A DNA stretch of 64,000 nt from Paraglaciecola sp. L1A13 (GCF_009796745.1 NZ_CP047024.1:1240001-1304000); one strand, 5' to 3'; shown: positions 1 through 8,873, counted from the first letter of the stretch. Translations and numbers: made by a program. The notes: generated by a model not told the origin, from the letters alone.

Positions 1-863
1 ATGAAATTTTCTATATGGAAATGGCCGACTTATACTTACAAAATGGCAAACCCATGGCGTTGATGAGTCGTCTAACCGTGCAAGAAGATGCGCAAAATTG
101 GTATCAACTGCAAGAAGAAGAAAGCTTAGGGTTAGGTGAGCTTGACGTAATTTTAATGCGAAAGGATCCTCCTTTTGACGGGGAGTTTTTATACGCCACG
201 CAAATGTTCGAACTGGCTGAGCAAACCGGAACGCTGGTGGTCAATAAAGCTCAGAGCTTACGAGATTTTAACGAAAAGTTATTTACCTCGTGGTTCCCAG
301 AGCTTATTCCGGAAACCTTGGTGACCCGCAACTCGAAACTTATCCGTGAATTTCATGCAACTCATCAAGATGTGATTTGTAAGCCTCTTGATGGGATGGG
401 TGGTACGTCTATCTTTCGCGTGAAGCCTGATGGTAATAATCTAGGGGTTATTATTGAAACGCTGACCCAACTAGGTACTCAATACGCTATGTTTCAGCGC
501 TACTTGCCTGAAATAAAAGATGGCGATAAGCGAATCTTGATTGTTGACGGTCAGGTTGTACCTTATGCATTAGCGCGTTTGCCACAAAAAGGTGAGACCC
601 GCGGTAACTTGGCCGCAGGTGGTACCGGTCGAGCGCAGCCCTTATCAGAAAGTGATTTTAAATTAGCGAATTCCATAGCACCTTTATTAGTAGAAAAAGG
701 TCTGATATTTGTAGGACTTGATGTGATTGGCGATCGTATAACTGAAATCAATGTAACCAGCCCCACATGTGTGCGGGAGATTCAAGCAGCTTATCCGGTT
801 GATATTATCGGGATGTTGTTTGATGCCATTGAAAAGCGCCTTAGCGCCAAGGATAAACATTAA
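1..863 (+). CDS. gshB: Glutathione synthetase, 5'-truncated by window edge
   Basis: ATP-dependent cytosolic ligase that joins gamma-glutamylcysteine and glycine to make glutathione. The reading frame is open from the first bases, and the visible protein begins inside the N-terminal domain (a YMEMADLY stretch matches E. coli GshB near residue 37), so the true start lies outside the window. The ATP-grasp part is intact: LDVILMRKDPPFD, VNKAQSLRDFNEKLF, KPLDGMGGTSIFRV, the KDGDKRILIVDG strand, the glycine-rich ETRGNLAAGG loop and C-terminal EINVTSPTCVREI. The internal ATG at position 15 should not be taken as the start. yqgE and ruvX follow on the same strand, the usual gammaproteobacterial order. 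Confidence 0.95.
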   Translation, partial: EIFYMEMADLYLQNGKPMALMSRLTVQEDAQNWYQLQEEESLGLGELDVILMRKDPPFDGEFLYATQMFELAEQTGTLVVNKAQSLRDFNEKLFTSWFPELIPETLVTRNSKLIREFHATHQDVICKPLDGMGGTSIFRVKPDGNNLGVIIETLTQLGTQYAMFQRYLPEIKDGDKRILIVDGQVVPYALARLPQKGETRGNLAAGGTGRAQPLSESDFKLANSIAPLLVEKGLIFVGLDVIGDRITEINVTSPTCVREIQAAYPVDIIGMLFDAIEKRLSAKDKH

Positions 864-893
864 TATGCAAACCTATATGGCGGACCTGGCGCG

Positions 894-1451
894 ATGAATA
901 CGTTTCAAAATTATTTGTTGATTGCCATGCCGAGTATGGATGATCCCTACTTTTCTCGTTCTGTGACTTATATTTGTGAGCACAATGAAGACGGCGCTAT
1001 GGGGCTGGTTATTAATCAGCCAGTAGGCATGAGCTTAAAAGAGTTGATTAATCAGACCGACGAAGACGCTGTGGTTGACGACGATAAAGCAGATAATATT
1101 GTATTGGCTGGTGGGCCAGTAAATCAAGACCGAGGCTTTATTTTACACACTACGCAGCCGGGCTGGACGGCCAGCCTTGCCCTCACTTCTGACATTATGG
1201 TGACTACATCAAAAGATATTTTATCTTCTTTAGGTAACGAGCAGGGCCCAGATAAGTCGCTTGTGGCCTTAGGTTATGCGGGTTGGTCAGCGGGTCAATT
1301 AGAGGAAGAAATTCGTTCTAACTCTTGGTTAATGGTAGAAGCAGATACTGAATTGTTATTCGATACACCCATCCATAAAAAGTGGGAAGCGGCTGTGCAT
1401 AAATTAGGTATCGATACATGGCAAATCGGCCCAGATGTTGGGCACGCGTAA
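894..1451 (+). CDS. yqgE: YqgE family protein (UPF0301/DUF179)
   Basis: A 185-residue protein of the YqgE/AlgH family, whose molecular role is not settled. The start fits the family: MNTFQNYLLIAMPSMDDPYF, then SVTYICEHNEDGAMGLVIN and VLAGGPVNQDRGFILH, with the conserved GYAGWSAGQLEEEI and a late NSWL stretch. No signal peptide or membrane segment is visible, so it should be cytosolic. It lies 30 nt after gshB and about 55 nt before ruvX, probably in one operon. Length is normal for the family. Confidence 0.93.
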   Translation: MNTFQNYLLIAMPSMDDPYFSRSVTYICEHNEDGAMGLVINQPVGMSLKELINQTDEDAVVDDDKADNIVLAGGPVNQDRGFILHTTQPGWTASLALTSDIMVTTSKDILSSLGNEQGPDKSLVALGYAGWSAGQLEEEIRSNSWLMVEADTELLFDTPIHKKWEAAVHKLGIDTWQIGPDVGHA

Positions 1452-1505
1452 TTTTAAAAACTAGGCAACGTACTTGCCTAATCCTCAACTATATTGAGTT
1501 TTACT

Positions 1506-1937
1506 ATGACAAAGACCGCACAACGCACGGTGTTAGCATTTGATTTTGGCACCAAAAGTATTGGCGTTGCTGTTGGCCAAGAAGTTACAGGTACTGCATC
1601 TCCTTTGGATGCTATAAAGGCAACTGACGGTATTCCTAACTGGGATGTGGTGGCAAAGGTGTTTGAGCAATGGCAACCTGATCTTGTGGTAGTTGGTTTG
1701 CCTTTGAATATGGATGGGACGTTTCAACAAGTAACGTTTGCGGCGAAAAAATTCGCCAACCGTTTACACGCTAAATATAAAGTGCCTGTTGAAACGACGG
1801 ACGAAAGATTGACCACAGTAGATGCCAAAGCTCGATTATTTGAGATGGGTGGTTTTAAAAAATTAAACAAACAGAAAATTGATAGTGCTTCAGCATGCTT
1901 AATCTTTGAAAGTTGGGTAGAGCAATCCTATTCATAA
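1506..1937 (+). CDS. ruvX: RuvX/YqgF, Holliday-junction-resolvase-like nuclease
   Basis: A 143-residue RNase H-fold protein of the YqgF family, linked to pre-16S rRNA 5'-end maturation and formerly called a putative Holliday junction resolvase. Visible motifs are [16 protein letters not shown] with the first catalytic Asp, [23 protein letters not shown] with acidic residues, and a C-terminal [13 protein letters not shown] holding the last Asp. I place the start at the ATG of MTKTAQRTV; an in-frame TTG four codons upstream is open but unnecessary, and neither has a strong ribosome site. It is the third gene of the gshB-yqgE-ruvX group. Confidence 0.93.
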   Translation: MTKTAQRTVLAFDFGTKSIGVAVGQEVTGTASPLDAIKATDGIPNWDVVAKVFEQWQPDLVVVGLPLNMDGTFQQVTFAAKKFANRLHAKYKVPVETTDERLTTVDAKARLFEMGGFKKLNKQKIDSASACLIFESWVEQSYS

Positions 1938-2006
1938 CAATATGCTGAATGTTTTGCAGCTTAATCTAAAGTGGCATTCCACCATGGTATCGATGCCGGT
2001 AAGGTA

Positions 2007-2096
2007 ATGCTGCTTATTTGTCTTCTACTCGCACTTCATTTATTGCGACTTTACTTAGCCAACTCTACTTTTCCAAATGAAAACGCTGAAAGATAA
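2007..2096 (+). CDS. Possible 29-residue hydrophobic small protein
   Basis: A short open frame in the otherwise empty 209-nt gap between ruvX and the thioredoxin-like gene. It would encode one hydrophobic helix (MLLICLLLALHLLRLYLA) followed by a short polar tail, like many single-span small membrane proteins. A GGTAAGG stretch lies immediately upstream but is very close to the ATG. There is no homology evidence; it may simply be chance. Confidence 0.2.
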   Translation: MLLICLLLALHLLRLYLANSTFPNENAER

Positions 2097-2146
2097 AGTG
2101 CTTAAACACTATCTTGTTTACATCACTCCCTAAACGAGAACTTTAT

Positions 2147-2698
2147 ATGCCGATCGACTCATTTCAATCTACTACAGCAAATTATTCCGTTCGCAAAGGG
2201 ATTTTCTTGTTCCTTTTGCTAGTGTTAATTTCACAATTCTCCTTAGCCGTTGGATCTGAACCTTCTGCAAAAACGGAATTGAAAATGGCACCCCAGTGGA
2301 GCCTATTTGATGCCGAAGGAAATGAAGTTAAATCATCGGATTTCAAAGGCAAACCTCTGATTATTCATTTTTGGGCAACGTGGTGTCCTTACTGTAAAAA
2401 ACTTCAGCCGGGCTTGGATAAATTGTACAAAAAGTACCATGACCAAGGCCTACAAATGATCGCAATTAGTTTGCGTGAAGATGAGGGGGCGAAGCCGCAA
2501 GACGAACTGATTGCTAGAGGTATGTCTTTTAAAACATTGATTAATGGTGACAAAGTGGCAATGGAGAAATTCTTTGCTCGAGGGACACCGACTACGTTTT
2601 TCATTAATGCCCAAGGGCAAGTTGTGGTAGCTACCAGATTGTCTGACCCTAACGATCCACGTTTGGAGCAAGTGGTTAAATCAATACTGGTTAATTGA
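2147..2698 (+). CDS. TlpA/ResA-like thioredoxin-fold protein, exported
   Basis: A 183-residue periplasmic thiol-disulfide protein of the TlpA/ResA/AhpC-TSA group. The N-terminus has a hydrophobic segment (residues about 19-35) that acts as signal peptide or membrane anchor. The thioredoxin domain follows, with FWATWCPYCKKLQPG as the CPYC active site and the cis-Pro loop RGTPTTFFI. I chose the ATG preceded by a GAGAA ribosome-site-like stretch; an in-frame TTG eleven codons upstream is open but less likely. It probably reduces disulfides of exported or haem-binding partners, but no partner is adjacent, so the substrate is unknown. Confidence 0.82.
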   Translation: MPIDSFQSTTANYSVRKGIFLFLLLVLISQFSLAVGSEPSAKTELKMAPQWSLFDAEGNEVKSSDFKGKPLIIHFWATWCPYCKKLQPGLDKLYKKYHDQGLQMIAISLREDEGAKPQDELIARGMSFKTLINGDKVAMEKFFARGTPTTFFINAQGQVVVATRLSDPNDPRLEQVVKSILVN

Positions 2699-2830
2699 TG
2701 TCTGACTTATGCTCATTTTTTATCAGCGTTTTTAAGGGTTGTGCTTCCTTATGGGCTTAGTTTCTGGTATTTTGCCATTGCAAATAGACGTCCAGATGTC
2801 TTCTTATTCTTCATCAACTTGGATACCGCA

Positions 2831-4060
2831 ATGAGCAAAGTTTCGCTTCAAAAAGACAAGATCAAAATTTTACTTCTCGAAGGACTACACCAGAGTAGCT
2901 TGGACACGCTGCAAGCAAATGGTTATGAAAATATTGAATACTTAAAAACGTCGTTACCTGAAGACGAACTAATTGAGAAAATTAAGGACGTGCATTTTAT
3001 TGGCCTTCGTTCTCGTACCCAGCTAACCGAGCGGGTTATCGAGGCGGCGAATAAATTAGTCGCGGTAGGATGCTTCTGCATCGGAACGAACCAAGTTGAT
3101 TTAAAAGCGACCCAAAAACGTGGTATTCCGGTGTTTAATGCGCCTTTCTCAAATACCCGTTCTGTGGCTGAGTTAGTCCTTGGGCAATTAATATTATTGT
3201 TACGTGGCGTGCCTGAGCGAAATGCTAAAGCGCATCGTGGTGAGTGGGATAAAAGCGCAACGGGTTCTTTTGAAGCTCGTGGTAAAACGCTTGGTATAGT
3301 TGGTTACGGCCATATCGGTACTCAGTTAAGCATTCTGGCTGAGCATTTGGGTATGCGTGTACAATTTTTTGATATCGAAGATAAATTGGTCTTAGGTAAC
3401 TCTACCCAAGTTAAAACGTTGAAAGAGTTGATGAGCACATCTGATGTAGTGAGCTTACATGTGCCTGAGACTGTGCAAACCCAGAATATGATCGGTGCTA
3501 CAGAGTTATCGTGGATGAAAACCGGCTCAATTTTAATGAACGCGGCTCGTGGTACGGTTATTGATATTCCGGCGTTAGTCGAAGTATTAGAAAGTGGTCA
3601 GTTAAGTGGCGCAGCAATCGATGTATTCCCGGTTGAGCCGAAATCAAATAACGAAGCGTTTGAGTCACCCTTGTGCAAATTCGACAATGTTATTTTAACG
3701 CCGCATGTAGGCGGTAGTACCCAAGAAGCACAGCAAAATATTGGTATTGAAGTTGCCGGTAAACTGGTTAAATACAGTGATAACGGTTCTACTTTGTCAG
3801 CAGTGAACTTCCCTGAAGTGTCATTGCCATCTCACGCTCAACGTTCACGTTTATTGCATATACACAAAAACACGCCTGGGGTATTAACCCAAATTAACCA
3901 AGCGTTTGCTGAGAAGAACATCAACATTGCTGCACAGTATCTGCAAACAGATGATGTCATAGGTTATGTTGTTATTGACGTTGAGACAGATGATGCTGAT
4001 GAGGCTCTTGAGCAATTGAATCTTATCGAAGGTACCATTAAGTCACGTATTCTATTGTAA
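2831..4060 (+). CDS. serA: D-3-phosphoglycerate dehydrogenase
   Basis: Catalyses the first step of serine synthesis, NAD-dependent oxidation of 3-phosphoglycerate, in the cytosol. At 409 residues it matches E. coli SerA almost end to end. The start MSKVSLQKDKIKILLLEG aligns with it, so the longer frame from a TTG at 2741 is rejected. Seen in order: GLRSRTQLTE, the GCFCIGTNQVDL and FNAPFSNTRSVAELV substrate loops, nucleotide-binding GIVGYGHIGTQ, catalytic Arg in MNAARGTVID, Glu-His pair ending in LTPHVGGSTQEAQ, and a C-terminal ACT domain (HIHKNTPGVLTQINQAFAEK) expected to bind serine for feedback inhibition. A rho-independent terminator follows. Confidence 0.97.
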   Translation: MSKVSLQKDKIKILLLEGLHQSSLDTLQANGYENIEYLKTSLPEDELIEKIKDVHFIGLRSRTQLTERVIEAANKLVAVGCFCIGTNQVDLKATQKRGIPVFNAPFSNTRSVAELVLGQLILLLRGVPERNAKAHRGEWDKSATGSFEARGKTLGIVGYGHIGTQLSILAEHLGMRVQFFDIEDKLVLGNSTQVKTLKELMSTSDVVSLHVPETVQTQNMIGATELSWMKTGSILMNAARGTVIDIPALVEVLESGQLSGAAIDVFPVEPKSNNEAFESPLCKFDNVILTPHVGGSTQEAQQNIGIEVAGKLVKYSDNGSTLSAVNFPEVSLPSHAQRSRLLHIHKNTPGVLTQINQAFAEKNINIAAQYLQTDDVIGYVVIDVETDDADEALEQLNLIEGTIKSRILL

Positions 4061-4114
4061 CGAGCAATCTAGCCTGTCATCGGCTAGGTAATTGCTTTGT
4101 GATAAAATAAAAAG

Positions 4115-4144
4115 CGATATGTTCATTACATATCGTTTTTTTTT
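4115..4144 (+). terminator. Rho-independent terminator of serA
   Basis: A perfect 7-bp stem (CGATATG / CATATCG) with a 7-nt loop, followed directly by nine T residues, 54 nt after the serA stop codon. Confidence 0.88.
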
Positions 4145-4188
4145 GCCTGCTAAAAATGGTTCGTTAAGACTCATTATAACACTTACTT

Positions 4189-4935
4189 CTACTGGTAACT
4201 TTGTCTAAACTCCGATGGTTTTGTTTCAAATAATTGAAAAAATTTACGGCTAAAGTAACTGGCATCTTGAAAGCCGACCTCGGCAGCAATTACATTGATG
4301 GGTAAAGTGGTTTCTACCAGTAAACGCCGGGCGTTTTCTAATCGTACCTGAATGATGTAATGCCTTGGGGTGAGCCCTAAATATTTTTTGAAACGCCTCT
4401 CAAGCGCGCTAATCGATAGATGGGATAAGGTTGCAAGTTCCTGCATGGAAAGGTTTTGCATATAGTGCTGTCGTATATGACTCATCGGCGTTTTGAGGGC
4501 GTCCATACTATTTAGGGCGAGTGACGTCTTTTCTAAATGGCGCGATGTTCCATAGGAGCCAACGATATTGCCATCGGCATCAAATAGTGGTCGCTTTGAT
4601 GTGGTGAACCAGCAGACTTCCCCTGATTCCAGTACATTCATCTCTAATCGCTCGGTGACTGTTTCCCCCTTGATCACGCGCTGGTCGTCGTTCAAAAATT
4701 GTTTTGCTATGTGCCGAGGAGCGAAGTCTGCATCAGTTTGCCCTAACGCTTGCTCAAGAGTATGAATGCCTACATGTTCTAAATAACACTGATTGGCATG
4801 TATTAAACGACTGTGGGTGTCTTTTATCCAAAATAGAATGTCGGGTAATAAATCGAACATGGACAATAGTTGGCTTATATTACAACTGCGAATGAAGTTG
4901 GCACTGTCTTCGTGACTAAAATGTGATGTTATCAT
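4189..4935 (-). CDS. PAS-domain AraC family transcriptional regulator
   Basis: A 248-residue regulator with two parts. Residues about 24-135 look like a PAS sensor (DILFWIKDTHSRLIHANQCYLEHVG, then RPLFDADGNIVGSYGTSRH). Residues about 145-248 are an AraC-type double helix-turn-helix ending in VGFQDASYFSRKFFQLFETKPSEFR. This layout recurs in AraC regulators that sense small ligands through PAS rather than a cupin domain. It is transcribed away from the GMC-oxidoreductase operon across a 380-nt intergenic region, so it is the natural candidate to regulate that operon. The ligand is unknown. Confidence 0.85.
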   Translation of the reverse strand: MITSHFSHEDSANFIRSCNISQLLSMFDLLPDILFWIKDTHSRLIHANQCYLEHVGIHTLEQALGQTDADFAPRHIAKQFLNDDQRVIKGETVTERLEMNVLESGEVCWFTTSKRPLFDADGNIVGSYGTSRHLEKTSLALNSMDALKTPMSHIRQHYMQNLSMQELATLSHLSISALERRFKKYLGLTPRHYIIQVRLENARRLLVETTLPINVIAAEVGFQDASYFSRKFFQLFETKPSEFRQSYQ

Positions 4936-5315
4936 GGTTCTTAATTTTGTTTTCTCGTCGCGCTTTTACCAATTAATATAATCAGAGATGAGTGCTCTGT
5001 ATACAGCTAAAATCTATGCGTATCCTCTGATTTAAAGAAATAAAAGCACTTTTATATTTTAACACGCTGATTTAGTCCTAATTAGAACCGATTTAACATT
5101 ATCCTCGTTTAACCTTTACCACTTACAATAATTAACATTTAGTTAACTTTGATTTTTTTGTATATATGCTGTTTGTGGTTGAACTAATTAACAGGATTAA
5201 CCACTTAGCTAGGATAAGGCACTTGTTAATTGGGTGCAGAATAGATTTTTCATAACCTGTGCTGCGTTTTTAGACGCCATGGTTGTATTCAGTTTCAAAG
5301 ACTAAAGGTGTGCCC
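4936..5315. promoter_or_regulatory. Divergent intergenic region between the PAS-AraC regulator and the sugar-oxidation operon
   Basis: No gene is visible in this AT-rich 380-nt stretch, which must carry promoters for both divergent units. A perfect inverted repeat TTAAC-5 nt-GTTAA lies at 5132-5146, and further TTAAC/GTTAA-like words occur around 5180-5235 on both sides of a TTAATTAAC stretch. Such clustering could be operator sequence for the AraC-type regulator. No convincing -35/-10 pair was found. Confidence 0.4.
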
Positions 5316-5984
5316 ATGGATAAATCATCAACGTGTTCCTCGCAACACGTTTTACATCAACAAGCATCTGCTTCTTCTGAGGGCGCTGAGCTTGGAAGTC
5401 CACGCAAACGCTCTTTTTTGGTCGGTCTTGGGGCTTTAATCGGCAGCGTGGGTGCTGCGAATTTATTAGGCGGTAATGCGATAAGTGTGGCCATGGCTTA
5501 TCAAAGTAACCCAAATAGCTGGCAATCATCAGGACGATTGTTTACCCAGCATCAGATGCAGTTGTTGCGTGATATATGCCAATTGGTGATCCCAAAAACG
5601 GAGACAGCCGGTGCAGCTGATGTGGATACGCACGGTTTTATTGATAATCAGTTGGTGCGGTGTCATCCAGCATGGCAACAGTCTCAAGTTTCAGAGCTAC
5701 TGGACCTCATTGATGCTAGTGCCAAAGAGCGTTTTAACAAACGTTTTATACAATGCAGCGAGCAACAACAATTGGTCCTACTGACGTCGATTGAAGAGGC
5801 TGAGAATGAATTTGGTCATGACGACGCTGAGCACTTCGCTTTTTTAAAACAACTCATTGTATTTGGCTATTTTACCACTGAGGTTGGGGCAACAAAGGAG
5901 CTAGCTTATCTACCAGTACCTGGAGGGTTTACAGGCTCAATTCCTTATTCTTCGATTGGCAAAGCATGGTTTGGTGGTTTGTAG
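5316..5984 (+). CDS. Gluconate 2-dehydrogenase subunit 3 family protein
   Basis: A 222-residue small subunit of a membrane/periplasmic flavoprotein dehydrogenase. The N-terminus has a long polar n-region, then PRKRSFLVGLGALIGSVGAA, which resembles a Tat signal with KR in place of RR. The mature part contains LFTQHQMQLLRDICQLVIPKTETAGA, typical of gluconate 2-dehydrogenase subunit 3, ending with FTTEVGATKELAYLPVPGGF. In this family the small subunit carries the Tat signal and takes the leaderless GMC catalytic subunit with it. I placed the start at the ATG preceded by AAAGGTG; an upstream in-frame start is open but has no ribosome site. First gene of a three-gene operon. Confidence 0.85.
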   Translation: MDKSSTCSSQHVLHQQASASSEGAELGSPRKRSFLVGLGALIGSVGAANLLGGNAISVAMAYQSNPNSWQSSGRLFTQHQMQLLRDICQLVIPKTETAGAADVDTHGFIDNQLVRCHPAWQQSQVSELLDLIDASAKERFNKRFIQCSEQQQLVLLTSIEEAENEFGHDDAEHFAFLKQLIVFGYFTTEVGATKELAYLPVPGGFTGSIPYSSIGKAWFGGL

Positions 5985-6048
5985 GGCCTATTTGACACAG
6001 TTAATGGGCGCGAGTCAGCAGCACACGTATTAAGCATAGGATGATGTA

Positions 6049-7776
6049 ATGAGTGACCAGATGTATATAAAAGACACTGACCAAGTTTACGACGCGATTG
6101 TTGTTGGTTCAGGTCTGTCCGGCGGCTGGGCTGCCAAAGAGTTTTGTGAGCGTGGATTAAAGACTCTAATGATTGAACGGGGCAGGGTAATAGAACATCG
6201 CAAGGATTATATCGGCGAAGGTGTACCACCGTGGGAAATGCCCATGCGGGGTAAAGTTGACAATATCTTGCTTGAACAACGCTATCGTATTCAAAAACAG
6301 TGTTATGCCTTCAACGATGCAACAAAACACTTTTTTGGAAACGACAGGGACTTACCTTACACCACCAAAGATGACACGACCTTTAGTTGGATTAGAGCCA
6401 ACCAACTCGGTGGAAAATCACTATTGTGGCATAGACAATCCTATCGTTTAAGCGATCATGATTTTGCTGCAAACAGTTTAGATGGCCACGGTAATGATTG
6501 GCCAGTACGATACGCAGATCTTGAAAAATGGTATGGCCATGTTGAACGCCATGCTGGTATAAGCGGCGCTAAAGAAGGTTTAGAGCAACTACCCGATAGT
6601 GAGTTTTTACCCCCCTTTGAAATGTCTAAGCCGGAGTTAGATATTAAAGCCGCCATTGAGAAAGCGTTTCCTGATCGCAAGATGATCATGGGGCGAATGG
6701 CGCATTTGACTCAGCCCACGCAATTGCACATTGATCAAGGGCGCGTGCAGTGCCAAGCACGTAACGAATGTCAAAAGGGTTGTTCATTTGGCGCGTACTT
6801 TTCCACCCAAAGTTCTACCTTACCCGCCGCCGCGGCTACAGGTAATTTGCATATCGCGCCGAACAGCGTGGTACACAGTTTGATTTACGATGAGCAAAGC
6901 AAGCGCGTTAAAGGGGTCCGTATCATTGATAACGATACACTCGCAGAGCGGGAATATTACGGAAAAGTCGTGTTTCTGTGTGCATCAACATTGGGCAGTA
7001 CCCAAATCATGCTCAATTCTAAGTCGAAAGCATTTCCGGATGGTATCGCCAATAGCTCAGGCGTGTTGGGACATTATTTGATGGATCACAACTACAATGC
7101 AGGGGCTTCGGGAGATGTACCCGGCTACGAAGATGAGTATTATCAAGGCCGTCGGCCCGGCGGTATTATTATTCCTAACTTTCAATTTGAGCCTAAACGG
7201 GGTAAGAAGAATTACCTACGGGGTTACGCTTTATCGGGCGGAGCTTATAGAGAGGGGTGGCAGCAAAACGCCACTAATAAAGGGTTTGGCGCAGAATTTA
7301 AACAGCAAGTGACCCAAGCGGGGAAATGGCGGTTTGGTTTGCATGCCCAAGGCGAAATGTTACCGCGTTTTGAAAATACCGTGAAATTGCATTCCACCCT
7401 AAAAGATAAATGGGGCATTCCACAACTGGAGATTAATTGCCGTTGGTCAGATAACGAATTAGACATGATGAAAGATGCTGCCGACACCGCCGACGAAACG
7501 CTAAAAATCGCAGGTGTAGAGAATGTTCACAGTTATGTTACTCAGGGGCCGCCTGGGCTGGCTATTCATGAGTTAGGTACAGCGAGAATGGGCCACGATC
7601 CGAAAGACTCAGTATTGAATAAATTTAATCAGACCCACGATATAAATAACTTATTTGTAACCGACGGCGCGAGTTTTAGTAGCTCAGCAGTGCAAAATCC
7701 TTCTTTAACGTTTATGGCTCTCACAGCTAGGGCTGTGGATTACGCTGTATCAGAAATGCAGCAAGGGCGAATTTAG
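6049..7776 (+). CDS. GMC family flavoprotein oxidoreductase (gluconate 2-DH / glucoside 3-DH type)
   Basis: A 575-residue FAD-dependent oxidoreductase. The FAD-binding Rossmann motif is at residues 15-25 (AIVVGSGLSGG), followed by a second flavin region WIRANQLGGKSLLWHRQSYR. The C-terminal GMC domain has the catalytic pair as His507 (LAIHELGTARMG) and Asn550 (AVQNPSLTFMALTARA). A Cys-rich stretch CQARNECQKGCSFGAYFSTQSS is typical of the gluconate/glucoside dehydrogenase branch. It has no signal peptide, so it is expected to be exported with the Tat-bearing small subunit upstream. No cytochrome c subunit is adjacent; the electron acceptor is not identified. Substrate is probably the C3 hydroxyl of a sugar, an inference from family and context. 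Confidence 0.9.
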   Translation: MSDQMYIKDTDQVYDAIVVGSGLSGGWAAKEFCERGLKTLMIERGRVIEHRKDYIGEGVPPWEMPMRGKVDNILLEQRYRIQKQCYAFNDATKHFFGNDRDLPYTTKDDTTFSWIRANQLGGKSLLWHRQSYRLSDHDFAANSLDGHGNDWPVRYADLEKWYGHVERHAGISGAKEGLEQLPDSEFLPPFEMSKPELDIKAAIEKAFPDRKMIMGRMAHLTQPTQLHIDQGRVQCQARNECQKGCSFGAYFSTQSSTLPAAAATGNLHIAPNSVVHSLIYDEQSKRVKGVRIIDNDTLAEREYYGKVVFLCASTLGSTQIMLNSKSKAFPDGIANSSGVLGHYLMDHNYNAGASGDVPGYEDEYYQGRRPGGIIIPNFQFEPKRGKKNYLRGYALSGGAYREGWQQNATNKGFGAEFKQQVTQAGKWRFGLHAQGEMLPRFENTVKLHSTLKDKWGIPQLEINCRWSDNELDMMKDAADTADETLKIAGVENVHSYVTQGPPGLAIHELGTARMGHDPKDSVLNKFNQTHDINNLFVTDGASFSSSAVQNPSLTFMALTARAVDYAVSEMQQGRI

Positions 7777-7828
7777 TTCTCAGAAAAAGTACTGGAAAAT
7801 AACGCAAAGTGTTGAAAAAGGAATAAAA

Positions 7829-8725
7829 ATGAAGCTAGCTAGCTATAAAGCGCGACTCATCATGTTAATGGGTGCCATTGTGATAACGGCAACCCTAAGT
7901 GGCTGCGGTCAAAATGAAAGCCACAAAGGCATTGACGATACGCAGGATATAGAGCCTCAAATCAGTGTGCAGTTATGGTCAGTAAAAGACGAAGTAAAAC
8001 GCGATTTCGAAGGCACGTTAACGGTGCTAGCCGATATGGGGTTTGATGGGGTTGAGTTTGCCGGTGATTTTGGTGATTATCAGCAAAGGCCTAAGGAGCT
8101 CAGAGCGTTCTTAGATGGCCTAGGATTAAAGGTCAGTGGAGCACATATTCCGTTTGATAAATTGGACGATGCCATTTTTTCCGAAACCGTCGCATTTTAT
8201 CAAGCAATAGGTTGTGACACGCTGATCGTGCCCTATGATGTCCGCGCTTTTGACTCACAGCAGGTCAACAATGTTGTGGAAGACTTGAATCGTTTAGCAG
8301 CAAAATTGGCTCCCAAGGGGTTGAAAATCGGTTATCACAATCATGAGAAAGAGTTTGATCAATATCAGCAGAGTACGTATTGGGATTACATCGCCAGCAA
8401 CACAGATGAAAACGTCGTGTTGCAGCAAGATGTAGGCTGGACCACATACGCGGGTAAAGATCCCGTTGAATACGTTAAGCGCTACCCAGGGCGTACTTTA
8501 ACCACGCACTATAAGGTTAAGTTACCGGATGATGTACAAGGAAAATTACCCTTGATTGGCCAGGATACCATTGATTGGTCGAGCTTAATTGAAGCCAATA
8601 TGACAGTTGGCGGAACCCAGTGGTTAGTGGTTGAGCAGGAAGAGTATCCGAATAATCTTAAACCACTAGAAGCGGTAAAAATATCAAAGCAAGGTTTAGA
8701 AACTTACTTAGACGCTCGCCAATAA
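7829..8725 (+). CDS. TIM-barrel sugar isomerase/epimerase-like lipoprotein
   Basis: A 298-residue xylose-isomerase-like TIM-barrel protein. It starts with a lipoprotein signal ending in the lipobox LSGC (Cys26), so the barrel sits in the periplasm, unlike the usual cytosolic sugar-phosphate isomerases. Metal-ligand motifs of the family are visible: GVEFAGDFGDY (Glu), IGYHNHEKEF (His), LQQDVGWTTYAG (Asp) and VVEQEEYP (Glu). It follows the GMC dehydrogenase by 52 nt and shares its operon. Related barrels next to glucoside-3-dehydrogenases are known to isomerise or eliminate 3-keto-glycosides; I infer a similar role here. A strong terminator closes the operon. Confidence 0.85.
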   Translation: MKLASYKARLIMLMGAIVITATLSGCGQNESHKGIDDTQDIEPQISVQLWSVKDEVKRDFEGTLTVLADMGFDGVEFAGDFGDYQQRPKELRAFLDGLGLKVSGAHIPFDKLDDAIFSETVAFYQAIGCDTLIVPYDVRAFDSQQVNNVVEDLNRLAAKLAPKGLKIGYHNHEKEFDQYQQSTYWDYIASNTDENVVLQQDVGWTTYAGKDPVEYVKRYPGRTLTTHYKVKLPDDVQGKLPLIGQDTIDWSSLIEANMTVGGTQWLVVEQEEYPNNLKPLEAVKISKQGLETYLDARQ

Positions 8726-8774
8726 AGGATGACGTTAAAAACACACCTTATTTTTGAGAGCAACTGTCACCAAG

Positions 8775-8809
8775 CCTGCGTTTATATCGATGATAAACGC
8801 AGGATTTTT
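8775..8809 (+). terminator. Rho-independent terminator of the sugar-oxidation operon
   Basis: A perfect 11-bp stem (CCTGCGTTTAT / ATAAACGCAGG) with a 7-nt loop, followed by ATTTTTA, about 50 nt after the stop of the TIM-barrel gene. Confidence 0.85.
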
Positions 8810-8873
8810 ACTGGTCATTTATCCTGAGCGCTCAAACGCTAACGTTGATAAATCCCCTACAAATAGTCGCAAA

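Noticed and set aside
2741..2830. Longer TTG-started SerA
   Set aside because: E. coli SerA aligns from the internal ATG.
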